The notes under the pieces are model-generated. The model saw nothing but the letters and a program-made list of their open reading frames with translations, was not told where the DNA came from and ran no database searches. Shown piece after piece: positions 1 through 7,863 of a DNA stretch of 64,000 bases; within the stretch, counting starts at the first letter, position 1, and the number at the start of each line of letters is the position of its first letter. Both the position numbers and the translations under genes were made by a program. The stretch is from contig NZ_JAEQNB010000010.1 in the NCBI RefSeq assembly GCF_016722965.1, positions 1-64,000 of the forward strand, in the 5' to 3' direction. Source of the DNA: Tumebacillus amylolyticus (GTDB lineage Bacteria > Bacillota > Bacilli > Tumebacillales > Tumebacillaceae).

Positions 1-2
1 AT

Positions 3-119
3 GTCTCGTGATGATGGCGGAAAGGTCACACCTGTTCCCATCCCGAACACAGAAGTTAAGCTTTCCAGCGCCGATGGTACTTGGACCGCAGGGTCCCGGG
101 AGAGTAGGACGTCGCGAGG
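3..119 (+). rRNA. rrf: 5S ribosomal RNA
   Basis: The sequence carries the standard bacterial 5S core: a GATGGCGG stretch, CCCATCCCGAACA, GAAGTTAAG, CAGCGCCGATGGTA and a 3' GAGAGTAGGACGTCGC. Its 5' and 3' ends pair as the terminal helix (GTCTCGTGA against TCGCGAGGC). It is the last rRNA of an operon whose 16S and 23S genes would lie upstream of the window. A terminator and three tRNAs follow. The exact ends are uncertain by a few bases. Confidence 0.95.
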
Positions 120-140
120 CAAATGCAAGAGACGGAAATC

Positions 141-168
141 CTCCCTCCGTAACGGAGGGAGAGTTTTT
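141..168 (+). terminator. Terminator after 5S rRNA
   Basis: A perfect 9-bp stem (CTCCCTCCG and CGGAGGGAG, loop TAA) is followed by a T-run. It lies between 5S and the tRNA cluster, so the tRNAs may have their own promoter or depend on read-through. Confidence 0.8.
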
Positions 169-262
169 GGTCGAATGCGTGCCAACTTGAATTCGACAGG
201 TCTTCCAAGAAATTGCACTTGCATCAGCTCTAAGCGCATGGTACTATAAATCTTGTTCTCAT

Positions 263-337
263 GCGGAAGTGGCTCAGGGGTAGAGCATCGCCTTGCCAAG
301 GCGAGGGTCGCGGGTTCGAATCCCGTCTTCCGCTCCA
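263..337 (+). tRNA. tRNA-Gly (anticodon GCC)
   Basis: A 75-nt cloverleaf with acceptor stem GCGGAAG/CTTCCGC, the T-arm GGTTCGAATCC, anticodon loop TTGCCAA with GCC, and an encoded 3' CCA. Confidence 0.96.
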
Positions 338-348
338 TCATCGTATTT

Positions 349-426
<78 letters not shown>

Positions 427-440
427 CCCATTATCTTTAT

Positions 441-517
441 CGGAACATAGCGCAGCCTGGTAGCGCGCTCGCCTTGGGAGCGAGAGGTCCAGAGTTCGAA
501 TCTCTGTGTTCCGACCA
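441..517 (+). tRNA. tRNA-Pro (anticodon TGG)
   Basis: A 77-nt cloverleaf, acceptor CGGAACA/TGTTCCG, anticodon stem CTCGC/GCGAG enclosing loop CTTGGGA with anticodon TGG, and encoded CCA. Confidence 0.95.
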
Positions 518-536
518 CAATGACGTGTTGAACAAG

Positions 537-570
537 CGCGGTCAGGTTCTTCTGAGCCTGACCGCGTTTT
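537..570 (+). terminator. Terminator after tRNA cluster
   Basis: A 10-bp stem (CGCGGTCAGG and CCTGACCGCG) is followed by TTTT. It ends the rRNA/tRNA unit and lies 15 bp before the Shine-Dalgarno of the next gene. Confidence 0.85.
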
Positions 571-600
571 GTGTATCTTGGAGTAGAGGAGGTCTATCGT

Positions 601-1770
601 ATGCGTCGTCGTCTCGTCGCCATCCTCGTCTCCATTTCGGTCGTCGGCTTATCACAGGGATTACTTGTCCCCCTGTTGGCGTTGCTCTTAGAACGTCGCG
701 GTATCTCCCCGTTCGTAAACGGTCTCGGTACCACGGCTCTTTACTTCGGTTTCATCGTAGCTTCCCCCTTGGTCGAGCCTGTCGTGCGCCGCTTTGGTGC
801 GCGACGCACGGTGCTGGGAAGCATCGTCATCACCACGTTGCTGACCATCCTGTTTCCAATCTTGGACAACACGCTTGTCTGGCTGATCCTGCGCTTGTTG
901 TTAGGTCTTTCGTTGACAGGTTTGTACGTGGCAACGGAGATTTGGCTGAATACCATCCTTACCAATGACAACCGTGGTCGCGTGTTTGGCTTCTACGGAC
1001 TGTCCATCGCGATCGGGATGTTGCTGGGTCCGCAGGGAATCAACTTGCTCCAGTTCTCGATCTACGCACCGTTCTTACTCTGCGCAGGACTGTATGCACT
1101 CCCGTATGTCCTCATCTACCGCCTGTCTGACCAAGACGGTCGTTTAGAAGCACACGCGGAGGGCAGCGACAGCGGACTGAGGCGTTTTTGGCGGTTGCTT
1201 TGGGTGGCGCCGTTTGCGATGGGAGCCTCGTTCGTGTACGGTTACCTCGACGGCGCGCTGGTCGGCGATTTCCCGATTTACGGGTCTCGCGTCGGCCTCT
1301 CCAATGAAGCCATCGCGTTCGGACTGACCGTTTTCATCGTAGGCAGCGTCGCATTCCAGTTTCCGCTCGGCTGGCTGTCCGACCGTAAGGGCCGCCGTGT
1401 CGCGCTGTTGCTGGCGTCTCTGATCGGGTTGCTGACGTTCTTGCTGATTCCGCTTGGGACAAGCCTTGGCATAGGGACGCTGTATTTCCTCCTGTTCTTC
1501 GCAGGCGGAGCACTCGGCTCGTTCTACTCTCTCGGCCTGGCCTGCCTCGGGGACGTGTTCCCCCGCCAAGACGTCGCAACGGCGAATGTCCTCTACACGA
1601 TGCTCTACGGCGTCGGCTCGCTGCTCGGACCGGCCCTGACCGGGTCGTTGATCTCGGTGTACGGACGTGAATGTTTTGCGTGGTCGGTTGCCGGGATGTT
1701 GCTGTGCTACATCGCGTTCGGGCTGCTCTCCACCCGCCGACAGACAGAAACTGTGAGTCGAAGTGTGTGA
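601..1770 (+). CDS. MFS transporter, 389 aa
   Basis: This is a major facilitator superfamily permease, probably a proton-driven efflux pump with unknown substrate. About 12 hydrophobic segments are visible, with the MFS loop 2-3 region (EPVVRRFGARR) and the loop 8-9 motif GWLSDRKGRR near the middle. I chose ATG 601 because AGAGGAGGT lies 7 bp upstream; a GTG at 571 would start inside the tRNA terminator and has no ribosome site. The N-terminus (VGLSQGLLVPLLALLLERRG) closely matches that of the MFS protein encoded at 20890-22077 on the other strand, so the two are paralogs. It stands alone between the tRNA terminator and prsA. Confidence 0.85.
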   Translation: MRRRLVAILVSISVVGLSQGLLVPLLALLLERRGISPFVNGLGTTALYFGFIVASPLVEPVVRRFGARRTVLGSIVITTLLTILFPILDNTLVWLILRLLLGLSLTGLYVATEIWLNTILTNDNRGRVFGFYGLSIAIGMLLGPQGINLLQFSIYAPFLLCAGLYALPYVLIYRLSDQDGRLEAHAEGSDSGLRRFWRLLWVAPFAMGASFVYGYLDGALVGDFPIYGSRVGLSNEAIAFGLTVFIVGSVAFQFPLGWLSDRKGRRVALLLASLIGLLTFLLIPLGTSLGIGTLYFLLFFAGGALGSFYSLGLACLGDVFPRQDVATANVLYTMLYGVGSLLGPALTGSLISVYGRECFAWSVAGMLLCYIAFGLLSTRRQTETVSRSV

Positions 1771-1774
1771 AAAT

Positions 1775-1803
1775 TTGTTCGAAAAAAAGGACAATCCTAT
1801 CAT
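1775..1803 (+). promoter_or_regulatory. Possible promoter for prsA
   Basis: TTGTTC, 17 bp, TATCAT. It sits about 125 bp before the prsA start. A second AT-rich block (TATTAT at 1811) is an alternative -10. Both are weak matches to sigma-A sites. Confidence 0.35.
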
Positions 1804-1927
1804 TCTGTGGTATTATACGAGAGTGTAGGTAATGAAGAAGACTTTTTAGTAAAAGTAAATTAAAAACAATACTCGTCTCCTTCACAACTCGGGAGCACGG
1901 GTAACATACCAGGGAGGGTCAAATCTT

Positions 1928-2899
1928 ATGAAACAGCTGATCGCAGGCGTAGTTGCAGGCGCAGTGATCGTGGGCGGCGTATGGTTCTTCGCCGGCACTG
2001 AACAAGCGGTAGCAGTAATTGGCAGCGACAAGATCACCGCGAAGGATTTCCATGCGAAACTGGAGCAATCCCAAGGCAAGGACATCCTCAAGAAAATGAT
2101 CGATGACAAAGTCGTTCTCGACCAAGCGAAGCAACTCAAGCTTGAAGTCACCGACAAAGAAGTGGACGACGAACTCGCGAACTTCTTGAAAGAACGCTTC
2201 GGCGGCGACCAAGCCAAGTTCGACCAAGCGCTCAAAGACTACAACATGACCAAAGAAGACATCCGCGCAGACATCAAGTCGTCTCTGACCGCGAAGAAGA
2301 TCGCAACCAAGGACGTCACGATCTCCGACCAAGAAGTCAAAGACTACTACGATAAAAACAAAGAATCCCTCGGCACCGCAGAGCAAGTCCACGCGCGCCA
2401 CATCCTCGTGAAGGATGAAGCAAAAGCGAAGGAACTCTACGACAAGCTGAAAGCCAACCCGGCTGACTTCGAGAAGCTCGCGAAGGAAAACTCCGAAGAC
2501 CCGGGCTCCAAGGACAAAGGCGGCGACCTCGGCACCTTCGGCAAAGGCGCCATGGTTCCGGAATTTGAAACCGCAGCATTCGCAGCGAAAACCAACGACA
2601 TCGTCGGTCCGGTCAAATCCGAATTCGGCTACCACATCATCCAAGTCGTGGAACACATCGACGCGAAGATCCCGACCCTCGAAGAGTCCAAGGACAAAAT
2701 CACCTCGACCCTCAAGGATCAAAAAGCAACTCCGTACACCGATCTGATGAAGGAACTCTACACGAAGGAAAAAATCACCATCAACCGTGCAGAGTACAAA
2801 GACATCCTCAACCCGCCGACCGTTGATCCGACCGCTGGCGGCGCAGCAGGCGGTACCGAAACTCCGGCAACCGGCGGCACCACCACGCCGGCGAAATAA
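1928..2899 (+). CDS. prsA: Foldase PrsA, parvulin-type peptidyl-prolyl isomerase
   Basis: This extracytoplasmic chaperone and cis-trans prolyl isomerase helps exported proteins fold. The 323-aa product has one N-terminal hydrophobic segment (residues 3-22), a SurA-like N-domain, and a parvulin domain at about 152-245 with the family signatures QVHARHILV, GGDLGTFGKGAMVPEFE and FGYHIIQV. The tail is low-complexity Gly/Thr/Pro. Bacillus PrsA is normally a lipoprotein, but no lipobox cysteine is visible here, so this protein is probably anchored by its uncleaved signal segment. AGGGAGGG lies 9 bp before ATG 1928. A strong terminator follows. Confidence 0.9.
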   Translation: MKQLIAGVVAGAVIVGGVWFFAGTEQAVAVIGSDKITAKDFHAKLEQSQGKDILKKMIDDKVVLDQAKQLKLEVTDKEVDDELANFLKERFGGDQAKFDQALKDYNMTKEDIRADIKSSLTAKKIATKDVTISDQEVKDYYDKNKESLGTAEQVHARHILVKDEAKAKELYDKLKANPADFEKLAKENSEDPGSKDKGGDLGTFGKGAMVPEFETAAFAAKTNDIVGPVKSEFGYHIIQVVEHIDAKIPTLEESKDKITSTLKDQKATPYTDLMKELYTKEKITINRAEYKDILNPPTVDPTAGGAAGGTETPATGGTTTPAK

Positions 2900-2913
2900 T
2901 CTCCACCAGCTAC

Positions 2914-2951
2914 AAAAAAGACCCGGGTACACATCCCCGGGTCTTTTTTTG
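2914..2951 (+). terminator. Terminator after prsA
   Basis: AAAAAAGACCCGGG and CCCGGGTCTTTTTTT form a stem around a TACACAT-type loop, with an A-run and T-run on the two sides, so it can work in both directions. Confidence 0.9.
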
Positions 2952-2996
2952 CAATTCGTGGCACACTACTACCTAAAAGGGAAGGGAGCTCCCCGG

Positions 2997-3998
2997 ATGG
3001 ACAACATCACACACGCCCTGCACGGACTCGCGTTGTATGCGCTGGCGAGCACCGATCCCACGCTGGCCCAAGACCCGACGGCCCAAAGCGCCGTAATCTG
3101 GGCGACGGCACTGGGGTCGCAGGCGCCGGACTTTGATTTTGTGATCCGCATGCTGAGGGGAGAAGTCGCCTACTTGCGCCATCACCGCGGCATTACGCAC
3201 TCCATCCCGGCGTGGTTTCTCTGGCCGACGCTGTTTGCCTTGCTCTTGATGCCCTTTTTCCCCGGACACTTCGGGTTGATCTGGTTCTGGAGTTTTACGG
3301 GTGTGCTCGTGCATGTCGGGATGGACTTGCTGACTACATACGGGACCGTCGCGTTCTGGCCCCTGACCGGCAAACGAATCGGCTGGGACATCCTCGCCAT
3401 CGTCGACCTCGTCCTGTGGGCGATCGGCGCGTGGGGTATCTACCTCTGGTCGCAAGAATCAACGCCGCAAGAAGTGCTTGCGTATACGATGATCCCGACA
3501 TTCGTCTACCTCGTGCTCCGCGTCCTCATCCAACTGAACTTGCGAGGCAAAGTTCGCCGGAAATTCGCAGGAGAAAGCATCCAACGAATGAGCGTCATCC
3601 CAACGCTGGGACTGTTGCGCTGGAAGTTGGTCGTCGACACGGTTCGCGGATTTCATGTCGGAACGGCGCATCTCACCAAGGGGATTCTTGTCGAAAGCTC
3701 GTTCGACAGGAATCGTCATCTCGACATCCAACCGACATGGTTGCAAGCGGCAGAAGCGCAGTCGGAAATCTACCGCGTCTTCAAATGGTTTGCCCGCCAT
3801 CTGCACATCGAAGCGCATCCGGAGGAGGACGGCGGCGTCCGCTTGGATGTGGCGGACCTCGCGTATCGCGTCCGAGATCGCATGGCGTTCACCGCGCACG
3901 TTGTGTTGGATCGGGACGGCCACATGGTCCAAGAATACCTCGGCGACAAGCGTATTAAAAAGAAGTCAAAAAACGACAAAAAAACCCACGACGTTTAA
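2997..3998 (+). CDS. Membrane-bound metal-dependent hydrolase (DUF457, YfhP/YdjM type)
   Basis: The 333-aa protein matches the DUF457 family of inner-membrane putative metal hydrolases: MDNITHALHGLALY at the start, then APDFDF, then RHHRGITHS (residues about 61-69), the family's His/Asp metal-site signatures. About four to five membrane segments follow, and then a soluble C-terminal domain of about 150 residues, as in B. subtilis YfhP. ATG 2997 follows AGGGAAGGGAGCT. The physiological substrate is not known. The 3' end runs into a terminator shared with the convergent XRE gene. Confidence 0.8.
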   Translation: MDNITHALHGLALYALASTDPTLAQDPTAQSAVIWATALGSQAPDFDFVIRMLRGEVAYLRHHRGITHSIPAWFLWPTLFALLLMPFFPGHFGLIWFWSFTGVLVHVGMDLLTTYGTVAFWPLTGKRIGWDILAIVDLVLWAIGAWGIYLWSQESTPQEVLAYTMIPTFVYLVLRVLIQLNLRGKVRRKFAGESIQRMSVIPTLGLLRWKLVVDTVRGFHVGTAHLTKGILVESSFDRNRHLDIQPTWLQAAEAQSEIYRVFKWFARHLHIEAHPEEDGGVRLDVADLAYRVRDRMAFTAHVVLDRDGHMVQEYLGDKRIKKKSKNDKKTHDV

Positions 3999-4018
3999 TA
4001 CGACGTCGTGGGTTCTTT
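3983..4018. terminator. Bidirectional terminator between convergent genes
   Basis: A perfect 12-bp inverted repeat (AACCCACGACGT and ACGTCGTGGGTT) with T-rich ends on both sides. It overlaps the stop codons of the hydrolase on the plus strand and of the XRE gene on the minus strand. Confidence 0.85.
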
Positions 4019-4462
4019 CGTGTCATCTTCGACAGGCTCGCCTGCCGGATGACCGGCGTTATGGATCGCTTCCAAGAACTCGTGGAGAGCCTTGATGATA
4101 CCGCGCTCGTTGTTTCTCGCATCATAGAGTTGCTTGGCAAACAATACGTAAGGAATGGACTCTTCTTGGAGCAGGAACGCCTGAGTATCAGGTGCGAACC
4201 GCGACAAGATCAGGTCTGCCTCGGAGTAGAGGTCTTGGTCGCCCAAATAGGTCTCGTCCAAATGATGAATCGGCACCTGCAGTGCATTGGCCAACTTGCG
4301 TACGACCGCCATGGACGGCTTGTTTCGCGTGCCGCGCTCCAACGAAGAGATGTGGCTGATCGACAGCCCAGCGCGTTGCGACAATTCGTTTAACGTCCAT
4401 TTCTTCTGCAGACGCATCTCGCGCAGTTTCTTACCTAACTTTGAGGTTTGTTCCATCTTCAT
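3995..4462 (-). CDS. XRE-family transcriptional regulator, 155 aa
   Basis: An N-terminal Cro/cI-type helix-turn-helix is visible at residues about 9-65 (LGKKLREMRLQKKWTLNELS then AGLSISHISSLERGTRNKPS). The remaining 90 residues form a helical, acidic C-terminal part with no recognised domain. It resembles SinR/Xre repressors in layout. I chose ATG 4462 because GGGAGGGGG lies 4 bp upstream; a longer reading to 4507 would begin at the promoter. The target is unknown. The adjoining gene-free region at 4508-4894 carries clustered AGACC half-sites, which are candidates for its operator. Confidence 0.85.
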   Translation of the reverse strand: MKMEQTSKLGKKLREMRLQKKWTLNELSQRAGLSISHISSLERGTRNKPSMAVVRKLANALQVPIHHLDETYLGDQDLYSEADLILSRFAPDTQAFLLQEESIPYVLFAKQLYDARNNERGIIKALHEFLEAIHNAGHPAGEPVEDDTKEPTTSY

Positions 4463-4497
4463 TCCCCCTCCCGTACACAGAGTACGATCTAGTTTCC

Positions 4498-4527
4498 AGT
4501 ATAACACGTCTTATGGAATTTTGTGAA
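4498..4527 (-). promoter_or_regulatory. Promoter of the short XRE gene
   Basis: Read on the minus strand: TTCACA, 18 bp, TATACT. It lies 36 bp before the chosen ATG. Confidence 0.6.
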
Positions 4528-4894
4528 CAAAATTAAACCTAGGACACTTGCTTTAATCCATTAATTTTATGTCAAAGGGTAGAATTGTGTCGAACCATAT
4601 CTTCAGCCTTCTTTAACATTGTGCGAACAGTACTTTCGGATAGTTGACCGAACATGTGAAGACATCGTAATCTTATATTATTTTAGAAGATCTGCAGTTT
4701 TGGTTCACTCTAAATTTATTCTAGTCTTACAAAGACCCAAATAGGTCTAAAGGGTTTAAAGTCCCAGACACGTCTAGGTCTTTTTCACTATTTTTACCAG
4801 ACCCCCATTGTACGAGAGTAAGCAGTATAGTACAGTGTAAATGGAATTACATGAACTAACTGTCTATTCGTCTACGAAGTGGGTTTACAGCACA
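4528..4894. other. Gene-free AT-rich region with AGACC half-sites
   Basis: I see no supported gene in this stretch, which lies between two XRE regulators. It holds a cluster of AGAC(C)/GGTCT elements within 70 bp: AGACC at 4733, GGTCT at 4744 (an inverted pair, 6-bp spacer), AGAC at 4766, GTCT at 4772, GGTCT at 4777 and AGACC at 4799. A TATAGT box is at 4827. These look like regulator binding sites. No RNA gene was recognised. Confidence 0.4.
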
Positions 4895-4935
4895 TGCAAA
4901 AAAAGAGAATCAACCCGCTTCCGGGTGATTCTCCG
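4895..4935 (-). terminator. Terminator of XRE-TPR gene (minus strand)
   Basis: On the minus strand, GAGAATCACCCG pairs with CGGGTTGATTCTC (one bulge) and is followed by eight T residues. It lies just downstream of the gene that ends at 4946. Confidence 0.85.
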
Positions 4936-4945
4936 TCATACGTGT

Positions 4946-6238
4946 TCAACGGGGTCTTTTTTGCAAAAAGCGCAGTGTCCTGCTCGCCTCGCGCAACAAG
5001 TCCCAGTCGTTCGTCTCGTCCGCCAGTTCGGTCTGGAGGAGCGCGGCTTGGATTCCGTAGCCGCCGGTCGTAAGCGCCGCAATCGCGGCTTGCATCAAAC
5101 GCACATACCCCGCGACATCGTCCGCTTGCAAGTCGCAGCGCGCCAAGAGTCGATAGGCGAGCGCTCGGTCTTCTGCGCGCAGCCGAATCGGATCGCCGTC
5201 ACAGATGGCAAGCGCCGCTTGGGCTTGGGAACGTGCCGTCGGGAGGTCCTGCAAACGCAAGGAAAGTTCCGCGATGCTGCACGAGAGCGCCCAACGCTCT
5301 CGTGAGACCGTATCTCCAAGCAATTCGGCTCCCGTGGCAAAGTGTGCGTGCGCTTCGTCATACCGCTCCAAGGCGGTCATGAGATCGCCGAGCACTCGAG
5401 CGGCCCGTGCGAGATGCACGTCTCCGTGCTCTGCGAAGTACGAGTACGCCTCCGTGGCCAATACTTCCGCTTCCGGAAGTGCGGACATCTGCATCAGCAA
5501 CTCCGCTTGTTGCAACACGCTGCGCGCAATCCCGCTGTGTACACCGAGCGTGCGGTAGACGTTCTCCGCCGCACGGCTTGCTTGCAACGCTAGGCGGTAG
5601 TCGAGGTTCTGGAGATGAGCCGCCGCGAGTTGGTACTGGATTTCGCCGACACAGGAATCGACATGGAGATACCGATTCACGACGACGAGAGCTTGCCGGT
5701 ACATCGCAATCGCGACGTTGGTGTTGCCCTCGGCGAGCTCGATGTTGCCGGCTTGGTAGAGGGCTTGTATTTTCTTGTCGATGACTTTGTGTTCGAGGTA
5801 GCATATGTAGGCCTGGTTCATCGAATCCCGAGCGCACGCATAGCGTCCGAGTTGGAAAAAAACGAGCCCCAAGCGAAACTGCACATCTCCGAGGAGACGC
5901 TCGCACTTCTGCTCCGTTCCAACCCAATACATGTCGAACAAAAGTGTATGGGCTTGCCTAAACTCGCGCTTCGAAATCCAATCGTCCACGATCTCAAACA
6001 GAGCGGCGGCCGACTTGGTGAAGTCCGGGAAGCGGATCAAGGCTTGTTCTGGCGGCAGATCCAGCACGCGGCAGAGATAGAGGATCGTCTCGACGGTCGG
6101 CTTGATCTTGCCTTTCTCGATGTTGTTGACGGCTGTCGGTGACAGCTCGGTGCCGGCCACTTCGCGCATCGTCATGCGAAGCAACGTGCGGCGTTCGCGA
6201 AACAGATCGCCCAAGGGGGCTGTGAGTTCATGATTCAA
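4946..6238 (-). CDS. XRE regulator with TPR array (RRNPP-like), 430 aa
   Basis: An N-terminal XRE helix-turn-helix (about residues 8-62 from the chosen start: LGDLFRERRTLLRMTMREV, SPTAVNNIEKGKIKP) is joined to a long all-helical region that reads as TPR repeats, the layout of peptide-responsive RRNPP regulators (Rap/PlcR/PrgX type). The start is a judgement. TTG 6238 has GGGAGG 10 bp upstream. An earlier TTG at 6319 lies inside the promoter, next to the -10 box. ATG 6289 has AGGAG directly abutting it. No cognate pheromone gene was recognised nearby. It is divergent from a second XRE-TPR gene. Confidence 0.8.
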   Translation of the reverse strand: MNHELTAPLGDLFRERRTLLRMTMREVAGTELSPTAVNNIEKGKIKPTVETILYLCRVLDLPPEQALIRFPDFTKSAAALFEIVDDWISKREFRQAHTLLFDMYWVGTEQKCERLLGDVQFRLGLVFFQLGRYACARDSMNQAYICYLEHKVIDKKIQALYQAGNIELAEGNTNVAIAMYRQALVVVNRYLHVDSCVGEIQYQLAAAHLQNLDYRLALQASRAAENVYRTLGVHSGIARSVLQQAELLMQMSALPEAEVLATEAYSYFAEHGDVHLARAARVLGDLMTALERYDEAHAHFATGAELLGDTVSRERWALSCSIAELSLRLQDLPTARSQAQAALAICDGDPIRLRAEDRALAYRLLARCDLQADDVAGYVRLMQAAIAALTTGGYGIQAALLQTELADETNDWDLLREASRTLRFLQKRPR

Positions 6239-6320
6239 AGGACAACACGCCTCCCTCTTGCTGAGAAACGAGCGGTGAAGAAGTGTCATCTCCTGACAAA
6301 TCTTGTTGGAATCTGTCAAT

Positions 6321-6349
6321 AGTATAACAATGCTTGAGGAACCTTACAA
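6321..6349 (-). promoter_or_regulatory. Promoter of the leftward XRE-TPR gene
   Basis: On the minus strand: TTGTAA, 17 bp, TATACT. Transcription from here would begin near 6314, downstream of the TTG at 6319. This rules out that codon as the start of the gene. Confidence 0.65.
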
Positions 6350-6381
6350 CAACGTAGACGAAAATGAAAATATCAGTCCGG

Positions 6382-6409
6382 TTGACATTCGTTTAACGAG
6401 AGCTATAAT
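6382..6409 (+). promoter_or_regulatory. Promoter of the rightward XRE-TPR gene
   Basis: TTGACA, 16 bp, TATAAT: a near-perfect sigma-A promoter about 95 bp before the ATG. The two divergent XRE-TPR promoters are only about 32 bp apart, so cross-regulation is possible. Confidence 0.8.
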
Positions 6410-6505
6410 GAAGTCAAGTAACCTGAAGAGTAAGTGAAGATTGAATTCTCTCGAAAATCACCCTTGCATAGATAAATATTTGGATAAAATGGAGGAGAGA
6501 CAGCT

Positions 6506-7798
6506 ATGAAAGCGACCTTAGGACAAAAAATCCGTGAACTCCGTATTCGCAAAGGCTTAACCCAATCCGACCTCAGCGCCGGTCTCGTCACCCCGTCGAT
6601 GATTTCCCAGATCGAATCGGACAAAGCGAATCCGTCTCACAACCTGTTGGCGTCGATCGCGGAGAAGCTCGACACCCCGATTGAGTATTTCTTGACCGAT
6701 ACCGAAACACAAATGGAGAAAGTAAGCGTCTACAAAATCGCCAAAGCGCTCATGGCGACCAAAGAATACGAAAAAGCGATCCCGATGCTGCATGAATTGG
6801 AGAACAACCCGTCTCCGCACGTATCTTCCATCGACGTGGCCTACGACATCGCCGAGTGCTTCCTGCACACCGGGCAGTACGCGCCGGCAACCGAGCGCTT
6901 CGAGACCGTTCTCGACTCCGCGATGGCGCGCAACGACAACACGATCTCGCTGCTCGTGCTCAACCAACTGGGCGAGCTGTCGTACTTGGAGAAAAACTAC
7001 CCGATCGCCATCCACTACTGGAAAAAAGCGCACGAGATGATCAAAAAAGGTCATCCGGCTGAACTCTACCTGCACGCCAAGATCGTGCAAAACCTCGGTT
7101 CCGTCTACTACAAGCTCGGCGAATACACCGAAGCGCTTGCGTACTACCGTGAATCGAACGAACTCTTGGAGGGTTCGCACCACTTCAAACAAATCGGCGA
7201 CATCTACCTCGACCTGAGTTTCACCTACCGCGACATGGGCGAGTTTGAAAAAGCGGCCGAATACTCGCAGTTCGCCCTCTCGATCTTCCAATCGCTGAAC
7301 AACATGAAGCTCACCATCGACGTCAAAGCGAAGTACGGCATCGTCAAAGGCGAGACCGGCCAACTCGACGAAGCGGTCACGATCCTCGAATCCTGCATGA
7401 CCGAATACCGCGAAATCGGCTGCGAGCGCGAAATCGGACTCGTTCACAGCGATCTGGCGCGTATCTTGATCCAAGGTTCGCAGGCGGAGAGCGCCTACGA
7501 ACATTGCGAAAAAGCACTGCGTTACTTCGAAGAAGGCACGCTGGAGCGCGCGCACGTCAACCGCATGAAAGGCCAAATCGAATCGGTCCGCGGCGACCTC
7601 GAAGCGGCAACGTCCTTGATCCAGGAAGGCATCGACGTCTACAACTCGCACCAAGCGTTCGGCGAACTGGTCAAAGCCTACTCGTTGCTCGGCGACATCT
7701 ACAAAGACAAAGGCCAATTCAAAGAAGCGATGGAATGCCTGGAGAACATGAACGCCGCCATGGAAGAAAACCTGCGCGAGCGCAAAATTGTCATCTAA
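6506..7798 (+). CDS. XRE regulator with TPR array, 430 aa
   Basis: The helix-turn-helix occupies residues about 5-60 (LGQKIRELRIRKGLTQSDLS, TPSMISQIESDKANPS). Residues about 75-425 read as consecutive TPR units, for example LVLNQLGELSYLEKNYPIAI, VYYKLGEYTEALAYY and LLGDIYKDKGQFKEAMECL. This is the architecture of Bacillota regulators that bind DNA through the N-domain and a peptide or protein through the TPR groove. ATG 6506 follows GGAGGAGA. The gene is followed by a terminator. No phr-like short secreted-peptide gene is evident. It is comparable in size and design to the divergent gene at 4946-6238, though the sequences differ clearly. Confidence 0.87.
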   Translation: MKATLGQKIRELRIRKGLTQSDLSAGLVTPSMISQIESDKANPSHNLLASIAEKLDTPIEYFLTDTETQMEKVSVYKIAKALMATKEYEKAIPMLHELENNPSPHVSSIDVAYDIAECFLHTGQYAPATERFETVLDSAMARNDNTISLLVLNQLGELSYLEKNYPIAIHYWKKAHEMIKKGHPAELYLHAKIVQNLGSVYYKLGEYTEALAYYRESNELLEGSHHFKQIGDIYLDLSFTYRDMGEFEKAAEYSQFALSIFQSLNNMKLTIDVKAKYGIVKGETGQLDEAVTILESCMTEYREIGCEREIGLVHSDLARILIQGSQAESAYEHCEKALRYFEEGTLERAHVNRMKGQIESVRGDLEAATSLIQEGIDVYNSHQAFGELVKAYSLLGDIYKDKGQFKEAMECLENMNAAMEENLRERKIVI

Positions 7799-7826
7799 TA
7801 GGGAAGAAGAAAGACAAGAGCATGAG

Positions 7827-7861
7827 AAAAAAGACCGTGTCCTGTGGGCGCGGTCTTTTTT
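7827..7861. terminator. Terminator between convergent genes
   Basis: AAAAAAGACCG and CGGTCTTTTTT flank a G-rich loop region. It ends the XRE-TPR gene and, read the other way, the small membrane protein gene on the minus strand. Confidence 0.85.
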
Positions 7862-7863
7862 GG

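Noticed and set aside
4841-5000. Short plus-strand frame (MELHELTVYSS...) in the gene-free region
   Set aside because: There is no ribosome site, and it runs through the minus-strand terminator and then antisense through the XRE-TPR gene.
6239-6319. N-terminal extension of the leftward XRE-TPR protein to TTG 6319
   Set aside because: TTG 6319 lies next to the -10 box of the promoter at 6321-6349, upstream of the expected transcription start.
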